A stretch of 64,000 nucleotides of DNA from Lonicera japonica (lineage: Eukaryota; Streptophyta; Magnoliopsida; Dipsacales; Caprifoliaceae): contig CM038467.1 in NCBI GenBank assembly GCA_021464415.1, forward strand, positions 19,511,511-19,575,510. Reading direction: 5' to 3'. The notes under the pieces were generated by a model. That model worked only from the letters and a program-made list of their open reading frames with translations. It searched no databases and had not been told where the DNA came from. The translations under genes were made by a program, and so were the position numbers. Of the stretch, positions 10,041 through 19,873 are shown piece by piece. The first letter of the stretch is position 1. The number at the start of each line of letters is the position of its first letter.

Positions 10041-12170
10041 ATTTCACTTGTAATTTTAGTAAGGAAAAGACTTGAACTATTTTTTTGAAATAAAATAAAA
10101 TAATTTATGTTATTGCCCAGTGATTAGGTTGCCTTGCCCATTAACAGTAATGCCTGAAAGTAACCTAAAGATCATTCTAAGACATGATTGTTGTAGCGGA
10201 AGTCTGTTTAGTGAATATTTTTATTCGTTTACCTTTTTACTGAATTAATAGAATTGCAGGAAATGTTTAGATTTCCAAATCCGAAATTCAATTTCCAGAA
10301 ATATACACTTGTAATCGATTTTTTTTCCTCTCAACTCCTATCCTCAATATGCTTCATTCATCTTTCTAATGAATAGGTTTATGATGTTCCCAGGAACATC
10401 CTTGTTCATTAATTATAGGAAAGATGATCTTTCATTTCTTAGATATATGAAAGGGGAGATAACCTCAACAAATTCATTTTGATAATAACATAAAAAAAGG
10501 GTAGAAGCTAAAAAAAACAAGTGATCAGGGTCAGTCCTGACTTTTGATAGGCCCTAAGCGAACATCTCTCTCGGTCCCTTTTGTATATAGAATCTGGTGC
10601 TTACAACCCTCAATGTAAGCACGAAATATTAATAATAAATATTTTTTGCTAAAAATATTGCTCAATGTTTTAGTGGCAAAATTTTATTGCCAAAAAGTTG
10701 GTCCATATACGGCAAAAATAATACAACAAAAAAATGCAAATCTCAATTAAATTAACAATTAACTATGACATTGGAAATCTAAAAATAAAAAATAAATAAA
10801 ACATTTGATCTTTGTGCTCCATAAACAATAGCACTAATAAGTTAAAACAAATTAAACTTGAAAAATAATTTCATTCACCAAAAACAAAATCTCAAATGCC
10901 GCTAATATAAATATTTTTATATTGAATAAATAAATTTTAAATAATTTTGTTTAATTAAAGAGAAATAATGTTTTAAAAATCGACTTAATAAAGTTCGAAG
11001 TTTCTTAAATAATAATCTAGATATAATTAAAAGTTATCTTAGTTAATTTGTTGTCAAGATTGTTTAGGATGAAACAAATTTATGCAAAAAGAACAAAATC
11101 AGTATAAATATTAGAGACTTTAATGATTCTATTTAACAAATAGGTAAAGGTAATGATAAGCATAAACAATAGCACGTAGTATACATTTATGATCCAAATT
11201 ATGAAATATGCCATACAACTTGTCATTTGAATCATTTAAGACATATTACATTTTTTACTGCAAGTATTTAAGCAGTTTGTATCATTAATAAAGGTTTCGT
11301 AACAATTATATCAGATAATTAAATATGTGAAGTGCTAAATTTTACAATGATGATTACGCTTCATTTATGATCGGCGTTGTCTACTTTTCTACAGTTGATT
11401 ATATTAACGTTGTAGGCATTAAAACATATTTGTGGATTGTAATTTTTTGGCATTATAAGAAAGGATTACTTTGTGGAACGCAATCGTTTTGTAGGTCTAT
11501 CTGCCTTTTGGTCTTCTTGCACATTACTATTAGGGTTGTGATTCTGATGTTTCTCTTGTTAATTTAAAGAATAGGGCATACAAGTTATGCAAATTCCAAA
11601 TTGAATCTAGGCCTGTTAGTTGAGCTATATGCAAGGGCGAAATCAGAATTTCTTGATTGGGGGGGCTTAGTGTAAATAAAATTTTGTATTAAATGTTTGA
11701 GCAATGAGTTAGTATTTAAATACATTTTACATAATTCATCTATACTAGAATTTTCTAATGGCAAAGATGCTCACTCGAACTCTCATTAAGGGTATGGTAA
11801 GGGTAAGATTTCCTTTGTTATTATAGTAAAATGAAAGAACTTTAAACTTTTCTTCCATTTTAAAAAAAAAAGTGTTTTTCAAATTGTTAAAAAAAATGTG
11901 ATTAAAAAAACGATTTTTTATAAAAGATTAATCATGAAGAAAATATTTAACTTTAGGTATTAAAAAAACGATGTTACGAACACTAAAACTATGGAATTTT
12001 GTACCATGAAACTAGTTTATCCAAATATGTGATTTTCATCTAAATAAAATAAAAAACTATGAGCATAAACCTTAAAAATAAACTAAAGAAAAAAGAATTT
12101 AATTAATGTATATATATATGGGTTCAAATATATATATATATATATAATGTACATATACCGTTTCGATATC
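10041..12170. other. AT-rich spacer, no gene recognised
   Basis: No coding exon is supported. A segment near 10540-10580 (GTCAGTCCTGAC, AGGCCCTAAGCGAA) looks like the edge of a degraded transposon. An AGGGCGAAATCAG segment followed by G7 near 11634-11667 resembles the ends of the element at 27993-28663. A TA run lies at about 12128-12146. Confidence 0.6.
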
Positions 12171-12184
12171 TCTTTGTGAAAAAA
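12171..12184. repeat. Candidate LINE 2 target duplication, left copy
   Basis: TCTTTGTGAAAAAA also occurs at 15823-15836. It is partly low-complexity, so chance cannot be excluded. Confidence 0.5.
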
Positions 12185-15100
12185 AAATTAACAGAAAAGA
12201 AAGTATTATATCATTAAAGAATTAATATTACAAACTCCTCCAATGCGGCTTAAAGTTTTGCCATGCATAACATCAACTCCCACATTCAAAAAGGAGGAGG
12301 GAACATCATCATAATATTCATACAAAAAAGATTTAGTTTTTCCTAGAGAAGCTAAACCATCTGCCAACCTATTAGCCTCTCGGTAGTAAAAGCTGAGCTA
12401 GACTTTGTCAAATTCCTGTGTTAGAGCCCGAATGTCCTTCACCAATTCGTGATGCATTTGAATCGTCCCTGGGTTCCTGTGAAACTTTTGTAATACAGAG
12501 TAGGAGTCAGCCTCAATATGTATTTGTGAGATATTATATTGCTTAGCCATAATTAAGCCATCTCTAATAGCCCAAAGTTCAGCTAAGGTATTAGATGCTT
12601 TGCCAATATTCGTTGCTAGAGCCTTTAGCAGCCTTCCGGATTGGTATCTAATAACCACGCTAATACCAACCATACATGTATTATCAGAAGATGCCCTATC
12701 TGTATTAAGTTTAAAAGTCGTGTGGGGGGATGGTCGCCAAGCTAGGTGAAGAAAGATTTAGGATTGTTTTCCATAGCCTAGGAAAGTTTGATGCAGTTTG
12801 AAATTGATTTTAGGAATCATTAGTCATACGTAATATTTGATCACAATTAATAGAAGCATTTCGAAAGATAACATTATTACGAGCCTGCCACATAGACCAG
12901 AAAAGGAAAAGAGTTTTGCTATAAAACATATTTTGCATGCATGCAGGTCCATGTAAAAATAATGAATAAACTTAAAATGTTTCCAATCAACCCAGTTAAT
13001 TTGGTTACGAATAGTTTGAAAGATAAGGCAGTTCAAAAAACAATGTACGGTCTCATCAGGTTCCCCACAAAGGGAGCACCTCGAGGAAGGAAGAATATTT
13101 TTTTTACATAATAGATCAGCTGTGGGAAGCAGACTATTCAGGATTTACTAAAAAAATTGATTTTTGGAGGACAATGCATTTTCCAAAGCTTTTGCCAAGG
13201 AAATTGGGGGAAAGGTAGGTTATAAGTTTTTCCATAGAGCCAATAATAAGTAGATTTGATCGTAAAACTTCCATAAGGGGATCAAAAAGGCCTTTAAGGA
13301 AAGGTATAGGAACTCCCCAAATAGATTGGAAAATTCAAGGGGGAATTAAATGGGATAATTTATCAAGATTCCAATAATTTAAAATATAATCAATGAAGTC
13401 TTTGACTTGAGCATTACTATCTTCAATAGACCAATTGGGAGGGAGCTGTTGGATGAGGGGTTTGTTTCCTATCCAACTAGCATGCCAAAAAAGTTTAGAT
13501 CCATTACCAATTGTCCATTTAAGACCCGTAATAAAATCAGGCTGCAACTTCATAAGACTACGCCACACCCAATAAGCATTAGTTTTGCTTTTGGCCAAAA
13601 GAATCTTAGTATCCGAGAAGTATTTTTCTTTATGCATTTTGGCCCAAAGCGAAGAATTGTCCATAAGAAGCCACCATAAGTGTTTCATTAAAAAGCTTTA
13701 TTCATGAAGGCTAACTTCTTAAGTTTCAATCCTCCTATAGATTTAGGAGAGGAAATTTGATCCCAGGCAATATGGGCCATTTTTTTGGAGGTAGAATAGG
13801 CATTCCAAAAAAAAAATAAAGTAGTATTTTCCATCTCTTTTAAAATAGTTTTTGGTAAAGGGAAAGCGGCCATACTATAATAAGATAAAGATTGAAGAGT
13901 AGAGGAAATTAAAGTAGTACGACCAGCATACGATAAAAAATTTTGATACCAAATATTGAGTTTAGAATTCATTTTAGAAATAATGTCTTTAAAAAGAAAA
14001 TTAGTGGCACGACCAGTGATCAGAGGCAACCCTAAATATTTCTTTCCAGGTTTAACTTTTCGAATATTAAAAAGAGATTTTGCTTGTCGTCTATGAAATT
14101 TAGAAGTGTAAGGAGAGAAATAAATGCCTGATTTAGCGTAGTTAAGGGACTGTACAGAAGCTGAACAAATTTTTTGAATACGGTCGTTAATAAAATAAAC
14201 CGATTTACGGTCAACTGATGAAAATATAATGCAGTCATCAGCAAATGCAAAAGTATGAATTAATGGACCATTACGTGAGTTTCGTAATGGTTTTAGAATT
14301 TTAGATATTGCAGCGTTCTCCAAATTACGCAAAAAACATCCAGACAAAGAATAAATAAGTAGGGAGACAAGGGGTCTCCTTGTCTAAGTCCCCAAAAGGA
14401 GTAATTGTGTCAGAAACATTGCCATTAATTAAAACTTGATATTTCACAGTGGAGACACACTCCATGATACACTTTATAAAATGAGGAAGAAACTGATGTT
14501 GGTGCAAGACCCATTCAAGGAAAGGCCATTATATTTGGTCATATGCTTTTGAAAGATCAATCCTTAAAGTAAGAGCCTTATTCTTATTTTTAGATTTATG
14601 CATAGTGTGAAAAATCTTATGGGTAAGCAAAATGTTATCTTAAATAGATCTAGATGGGATAAAAGCATTTTGATAGGGGGAGACAAGACAATTTAAATAA
14701 GGTCTCATTCTACTTACCATTAAAGACTAGATGATTTTATACAAAACATTACATAAACTAATAGGGCAAAAATGAGATGTTTTAGTCGGGTTCTCCTTTT
14801 TAGGGATTAAGACAGTAAAAGTATCATTTAAAGAAGAAAGGAGAACACCCGATTTAAAGAAATCTTGGACAATTTTAAAAATATGGGAACCAATCAATTC
14901 CCTTTGCCATTTAAAAAAAATAGCTGTGAGTCCACCCGAGCTGGGAGCTTTATGATGGCTCATATTAAAAAGAATTTGTTTAATTTCATCCATAGAAACA
15001 TTACGAGTTAACTCGTGTTGAGCATCTAAATTAAAAAGTGGAGCAAAAGAAGAAAATTCAGGAGTAGCAAAATTGTCTAAAGTTGTTTCGAAAAGAGTAG

Positions 15101-15822
15101 AAAAATGTTCCTTGAAAACAGTTTTAATATCATTCAGATTCGAAATCCAACCCTGGGAAGGGGAGAAAATAGTTTCGATATAATTAAATTTACATCTATG
15201 GTTAACACTAGCTTGAAAATATTTGTGTTAGCATCTCCCCACTTAAGCCAATCAATATGAGATTTGTTTTTCCAGTAGAGAACTTTTGTTAAAAGTTATC
15301 CAAGAAGATTTTGAAGATGAACTTCTTTAGAAAAGAGATCATCAGTAACTTCAAGAGAAATCAAAGAACGAGTATGTTCAAGTTCTTTTTTAGTGTTAGA
15401 GATAAGATCTTTGGAATTGCCATAAACATTTTTTTTCCCATATCCTAGATTTTTTGTCCAAGAGTTTCGTATAAAGAGAATACTGGTCAAAATGATTTTG
15501 TAAATTTTCGTTAGCCATAACCCATGCAAAAGAGATCATAGAGGAATAAGAAGAATCTAAAGTCCAAAGGTGATCAAAAATAAATATTTTCCCCAGTGGA
15601 ATACGAGAAGGATTGGTATCTGAAAAAATAGGGTTATGGTCAGAAGACGAGTTAACTAAATATTTAACAATATAATTAGGAAAAGATGAGATCCATTATT
15701 GATTAGCTATGCATCGATCTAGTCTTTCCCGAATATGAGTGTGCCTATTTTTATGTTTATTGGACCAAGTGAAAGTAGGACTAGAAAAACCCAAATCAAA
15801 TAAATTACATACATGCATTCAG
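12185..15822 (-). mobile_element. LINE 2: minus-strand L1-type LINE, 5' truncated, decayed
   Basis: A second non-LTR element, read right to left. It starts inside the endonuclease (a FTWSNKHKNRHTHIRERLDR segment near 15755, then SDHNPI near 15640) and lacks ORF1 and the endonuclease N-terminus. RT follows (about 14993-13690, FADD motif at 14233-14244), then the WWLLMDNSSLWAKM segment, a cysteine motif with CSLCGEPDETVHCF near 13070, and RNase H (about 12673-12226). Its proteins differ clearly from LINE 1, so it is another family. A 14-bp repeat at both ends may be the target duplication. No poly(A) is seen at the 3' end. Confidence 0.8.
12226..15780 (-). pseudogene. LINE 2 ORF2 remains (partial endonuclease, RT, RNase H)
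   Basis: Open pieces in several frames: 15296-15529, 14727-14993 (a FNMSHHKAPSSGGLTAIFFK segment, then ISLCNVLYKII), 14325-14507, 13688-14347 (AFADDCIIFSS, KYLGLPLITGRA), 13335-13688, and 12398-12673 (RNase H with NTLAELWAIRDGL and IEADS). The RNase H tail (ANRLADGLASLG) continues past a stop to about 12226. The order matches plant L1 ORF2. Stops and frameshifts are many; one long RT piece of 219 codons survives. No product is expected. Confidence 0.78.
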
Positions 15823-15836
15823 TCTTTGTGAAAAAA
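15823..15836. repeat. Candidate LINE 2 target duplication, right copy
   Basis: TCTTTGTGAAAAAA, identical to 12171-12184, sits where recognisable endonuclease sequence stops. Confidence 0.5.
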
Positions 15837-17090
15837 TAAATGTGTGTGTCATAGTGAGAGAAAAGTGGGATTAGTCTTTTTTGTCTTTTTCTTTAGGGTC
15901 TTGCTTTTGTCCATTAAAACTACTACAATTTTAAAAAAAGTTTGGACTTTCTTTTAATAGTAAGTGAGAGTGTTAAACTTGGGTGGGATGGGATCTAAAT
16001 GAATGGACTGGGCTGGTAGTTGGATAAAGTAGAAAAGGTGGACTATATATTTTACGTAAAACTAATGGATATTAAAAAAAAATGGGCTGGGTTGGAGCCT
16101 TCTTCCCCCGGCCTTGAGTCCGCTCCTGGTCATGTGAGCTAGACTCAGAGTTGTTCATACTCAGCCCGAATTATTTTGAGTATGCTCAAGATTGAGTTCA
16201 ACTCAAAATAAAACTCACCTTATATGTTCAAACTCAACTTATAGTTTAATACAGGATTTGGGCCCGAGTTGGGCCCAACCCGTATATGATTTATAAGTAT
16301 GGCCTAAAAAATTGCAAAGTATAAATATTTATTAATAAGCATTTATAAGTCACTATATAGTATGAAAAGTGTAAAATATTATACACAATATCTAAATTCT
16401 AAAATACCGTCGCTTAAAATTCATCAATGAAAGCTCAATGACTAAGTGGTGTAATGTATGAGGCAATGGTTTAAACCCAAACAAGAGTAAATAGGTATAA
16501 TGTATTACACACCAACATAAATTAGTACAAGTGGGTCGGGTCTAATTTGGGCCGAGCACTTGAAATTCGAGCTCGGCCCAAAATTTAATTCAGGTACGGT
16601 CCAACTCAAACTCAATTAAAAATTGACCTACAATTAAGTGAGCCAAACAAGCGGCTTTCGGCGTTACTTAGCGCAATTGACAGGCCTAGTTGAATCGTCT
16701 TAAAACAATTTGGAAAACAGTTTGAAAATATATTAGTCAGCTCTTAGTCGGTTAACCTTAAGATTTTGGTTAGTATATGCAACTGGGATAGGAGAAAAAA
16801 GGGTCCAGTACATCTGTCCTACTTCGATTCAGGTGTGGTATTGTGGGTCCACGTTGCACGCGAGTCTCAGCTAATAGTTGAATAATACACTTCATTAAAC
16901 ATATGGACATTACATATATACATACAATAAAACAGTTTGAAACATGAAGTCTCAGAAAGCTTAGAAAACCGAAGCTAGTTTATAATTACAAGAATGCATG
17001 GTTCCAATTGACCCCTAAAAAATCTGAAAATGAGGATAGCTATCATATTTAACAAAGTTTGATATATAAACCATCTCGAAGTCGAAGTAC
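15837..17090. other. Spacer with transposon-like low-copy words, no gene
   Basis: A pyrimidine-rich segment at 16098-16130 (TTCTTCCCCCGGCC, GTCCGCTCCTGGTC) resembles one end of the 27993-28663 type of element, inverted. From 16140 to 16660 there are repeated GAGTTGGGCCCAACCCG-like and CTCGGCCCAAAAT-like words typical of decayed plant transposon ends. No coding exon recognised. Confidence 0.5.
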
Positions 17091-17114
17091 AGCTTTCACC
17101 TCAGCCTTTGACCA

Positions 17115-17355
17115 TCAACTAGTGAGATTTCGTCCAATGCCTGGGCTAGAGCGCAAAATATGAACCTGCATTTCCTTCGTATGCACAACCTCAAATCTGC
17201 ATATATCTCCTTGGTTGAGGTTGTTATCAAGTACGAGCAACACCATCCTCCTGAAAAAGATGGCCTTTCGATCTGATATATTAACATTCAGTGGCCAACC
17301 TTCCCCTTTTGAGTTACGTTCCTTAGGATAATTGCTGTTTCAAATGTAGGGAACT
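17115..17355 (-). pseudogene. Relic of a second B3 domain (C-terminal half)
   Basis: On the minus strand one frame gives FPTFETAIILRNVTQKGK and an overlapping frame continues GWPLNVNISDRKAIFFRRM, then VLDNNLNQGDICRFEVV and VHIL, which fits the last strands of a REM-type B3 domain (W-x-V, then DN-x-L-x-x-GD-x-C-x-FE). A one-base shift at the AAGGGGAAGGTTGG stretch separates the halves, and a stop follows at 17115. REM proteins often have several B3 domains, so this may be the old C-terminus of gene 2. Confidence 0.6.
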
Positions 17356-17839
17356 GTGTCCGAGAAAAGGGCTCACTGACGGACTGCGCCAAATGTTATC
17401 CGTTAGTAAGTTAAATTATAAAGAAAATACTATATAGATTATGGAGAGGGAAGAGAAATTTGTTCAAACAATACTAAATTTATAAAAAAAAATGTTTAGA
17501 CAAAGAGCAAGTGGACTATCCTAATCGGGAAGGCACCCGTAATCCAACGTTCGAGACTTATACCATGAGACAATATTTTTCAAATATATATCATTATATA
17601 CGAGAAAATACTTTGAAATGTTTTGTCTGTGTGATAAATATATGCTTATCCTTAATTATATGTTAACCAACCCAAAAAGGCAATAAAGGATGCTTTTTAA
17701 AGAAATATCCGTATATAAACATGGCATACTTACCAGAATAAACTTCTGAACATGATACTCTTCTAGACAGGACCTAGCTATATATAATGGGGGAAGTTTG
17801 GGGTACAAGATTTGGATCTTTCCCGGGCTCTAGCTACTT

Positions 17840-17995
17840 CTTCTTCATTTGGAGGGCATGACCTTGACAGCTCGTCTTTTATCCGTCTTGTTTAGTTCTC
17901 TCTTTGTAGGGGCATCGATCTTTCTCTTCTTCAAATCCCTTGGGCTGTGAATTTGGTTCCCAAATGGTCCGAGCCCTCTCTTCTATCTGCTCGGT
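17840..17995 (-). pseudogene. Possible basic C-terminal exon of gene 2
   Basis: One frame reads SPRDLKKRKIDAPTKREL, then KTDKRRAVKVMPSK and a stop: a lysine/arginine-rich tail like a nuclear localisation signal. The segment is preceded by AAATGGAACAG|GTACC, the same edge seen at exon 5 (AAATGGGACAG|GT). The reading frame does not join cleanly to exon 5, so use as an exon is uncertain. Confidence 0.35.
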
Positions 17996-18295
17996 ACCTG
18001 TTCCATTTAAAACTAAGTGAAAATGTGACTTTAAGGTTTAAATTAATACGGACATGTTTGACTGCAAGCGCATTTATATAAACGCTTTCATGGGAAGCTA
18101 AAATTTGATTTGATAACCTATGTTTATTTCGAATTTACTAATCTATTATTTTTGCTGTTATTATTGTCACTGTTTCAAGACATGTTCAGTGTACCAATTT
18201 TCAGGATAATAATGAATTTTTATTCATTTTTTGTTTGTCTCGTTTTGTTTATGCTTCTGAAGAATTAGCATCTCGAACATATATATATATATACC

Positions 18296-18417
18296 TCATG
18301 AACTATGTCCGCTTGGTTCCAACTCAGAGAGTTTCACCGGAGGGACCTGCTCTTTTCTTGGTCTCCCCCGTTTCCTTTTTCCACTAGAAGGTCCAGCTTC
18401 TTGATGTTTTATGCTAC
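18296..18417 (-). pseudogene. Gene 2 AT-hook exon 5 (KRKRGRPRK)
   Basis: Encodes IKHQEAGPSSGKRKRGRPRK and a short serine-rich tail that ends at an in-frame TGA directly before a GGTATATATA donor-like sequence. The upstream edge lacks the TTTAG acceptor that gene 1 has at the same place; the nearest AG is ACAG|GT six bases further on, which keeps the frame. Confidence 0.65.
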
Positions 18418-18501
18418 CTGTCCCATTTAAAACAATATTGTCATTATAAGCCCGTGTTCTTGTAACCTCGGAATCAAGATGCAAAATACATATATATATA
18501 C

Positions 18502-18627
18502 CTGGATCATCTCTGCTGGACTCTGGTGGTTGGAGGTTTAGGGGAGCAACATTGCATTTTCTTGGTCTGCCACGGTTGCCTTTTCCATTTGAGGCTTCGG
18601 ATTGTTGTTTTCCATCAGCTTTCCTAT
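18502..18627 (-). pseudogene. Gene 2 AT-hook exon 4 (KGNRGRPRK)
   Basis: 126 nt, phase 1 at both ends, donor CAG|GTATATATATAT, acceptor TTTTAG. It is the counterpart of gene 1 exon 3 (same NGKG-x-RGRP and ESSRDDP ends) but with one SEAS unit where gene 1 has an expanded Glu-Ala run. Confidence 0.75.
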
Positions 18628-18821
18628 CTAAAACGTAGTTTAAATCTGAATGTAATGTTTAATTCAACAGTGGTATGTCTGTGTCTACTCTGAAATTCAT
18701 GGTAATGCTAACATATATATTTTGAATTCTCCCAGTTCCGTTACGTTAGTGTCATCTATTTTCTTTGGTGTCTTTGTGCTTATTTGTGTGTGAGGAATTA
18801 CAAATATATATATGGATATAC

Positions 18822-18929
18822 CTGATTGCTGAGGAGGTAAGGATGCTACAATAGCTTTTCTTGGTCTTCCTCGTTTCCTTTTTCCATTTGAGGGTTTATC
18901 TTCTTCATGTATTCCATCACCTGTCATAT
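18822..18929 (-). pseudogene. Gene 2 AT-hook exon 3 (KRKRGRPRK)
   Basis: 108 nt, phase 1 at both ends, acceptor TTTTTAG, donor CAG|GTATATCC followed closely by a TA run. Encodes DMTGDGIHEEDKPSNGKRKR, then GRPRKAIVASLPPQQSG. No counterpart lies between exons 2 and 3 of gene 1, so it was gained in gene 2 or lost in gene 1. Confidence 0.75.
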
Positions 18930-19308
18930 CTAAAAATAGTTAAAACTATATTCAAGGTCCCAATAAAATTTCCACTCATTACATTTTCTTAATAAAATTT
19001 CTGCACGCTCTAGATGGGTTCCAATAATTAATCGCACATCGATCTTTTACAAAAATATATATATATATATATATAGCGTGTGTTCACGTACGTGGGGAAT
19101 CAGATAAAGTAAATAGCACACGCATGTGTTTGTATGTTCATAATATAATATCTAATGCATAGACAGATGCGCGCAGCTAGTTATATATATATATATACCT
19201 GTTCCATTTCTGCTGGCATTATTTGACTGCTGAGGTTTCAGGGGATGATCAATACTGCCTTTTCTTGGGCTGCCCGCTTGTTTCTTTTTCATGCCAAAAG
19301 AGGTGGCC

Positions 19309-19313
19309 TCTAG
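19309..19313. repeat. Copia target duplication TCTAG, left
   Basis: TCTAG directly precedes the 5' LTR and recurs at 24431-24435 directly after the 3' LTR; 5 bp is the usual Ty1/Copia length. Confidence 0.95.
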
Positions 19314-19744
19314 TGTGGGTATTTGGCTCACATTTGGAAAAAGTGGAATTTGAGGCAGTGGGCACCATGATCGATCATGGGTGCCCATGATCGATCATGG
19401 TCCAAGGCAATTTTCCCTTTATATGCATTTTGCCTCATTTTGTACATTATATACTTGTTTTTGCCTAGATTTTTTAGTTGAGAGCTAAACAAGTGAGATT
19501 TTTGCTTGTGTGCTTGTAATCATCTCTTTGTTCCAATTATCAATAGAAACTATCGTCTGTGTGGATTAGTGGCTTTTACGCCGACACCACGGTAAAACCT
19601 TGTCTTTTGCGATTGTTGCTTTATTTCCTATTTCTCTATATTGGGTGTGCTTTTTTGTGTCGGTTCTTCTTTCGGTATACCAAGTGAGCTTGTGAGATCC
19701 CTCCCCGTTGCGTCGTGCTCGGTTGTGAGCGGTTTGGCGCAACA
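19314..19744 (+). repeat. Copia 5' LTR
   Basis: 431 bp, starts TGTGGGTATT and ends GGCGCAACA. Contains a 38-bp near-perfect palindrome (19364-19401) built from two CCATGATCGATCATGG units, and promoter/terminator sequence including a TATATACTTG region near 19448. Confidence 0.96.
19364..19401. promoter_or_regulatory. 38-bp palindrome in Copia 5' LTR
   Basis: Two copies of the 16-bp perfect palindrome CCATGATCGATCATGG flank GTG; the whole is itself almost palindromic. It lies about 70-80 bp upstream of the TATATACTTG region. Possible binding site of a dimeric activator; this is inference from position and symmetry. Confidence 0.5.
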
Positions 19745-19747
19745 AAT

Positions 19748-19760
19748 TGGTATCAGAGCC
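19748..19760 (+). other. Copia primer-binding site
   Basis: TGGTATCAGAGCC, three bases after the 5' LTR, is the plant retroelement PBS complementary to the initiator-methionine tRNA 3' end. Reverse transcription starts here. Confidence 0.9.
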
Positions 19761-19873
19761 TAAAACGAGAAGGTGGGATTTGTGTCGCACGCCAAGTGTT
19801 TGATAAAATTCCAAGGTGAGATTTTTCAATCTTTGACTCGTTGTTGGTTTGTCAAGTTCTTTGGTGATTGAAG

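Noticed and set aside
16425..16510. tRNA-derived SINE-like start (GCTCAATGACTAAGTGG and GGTTTAAACCC resemble A and B boxes)
   Set aside because: Both boxes deviate from consensus, no tRNA fold and no A tail or flanking duplication were found.
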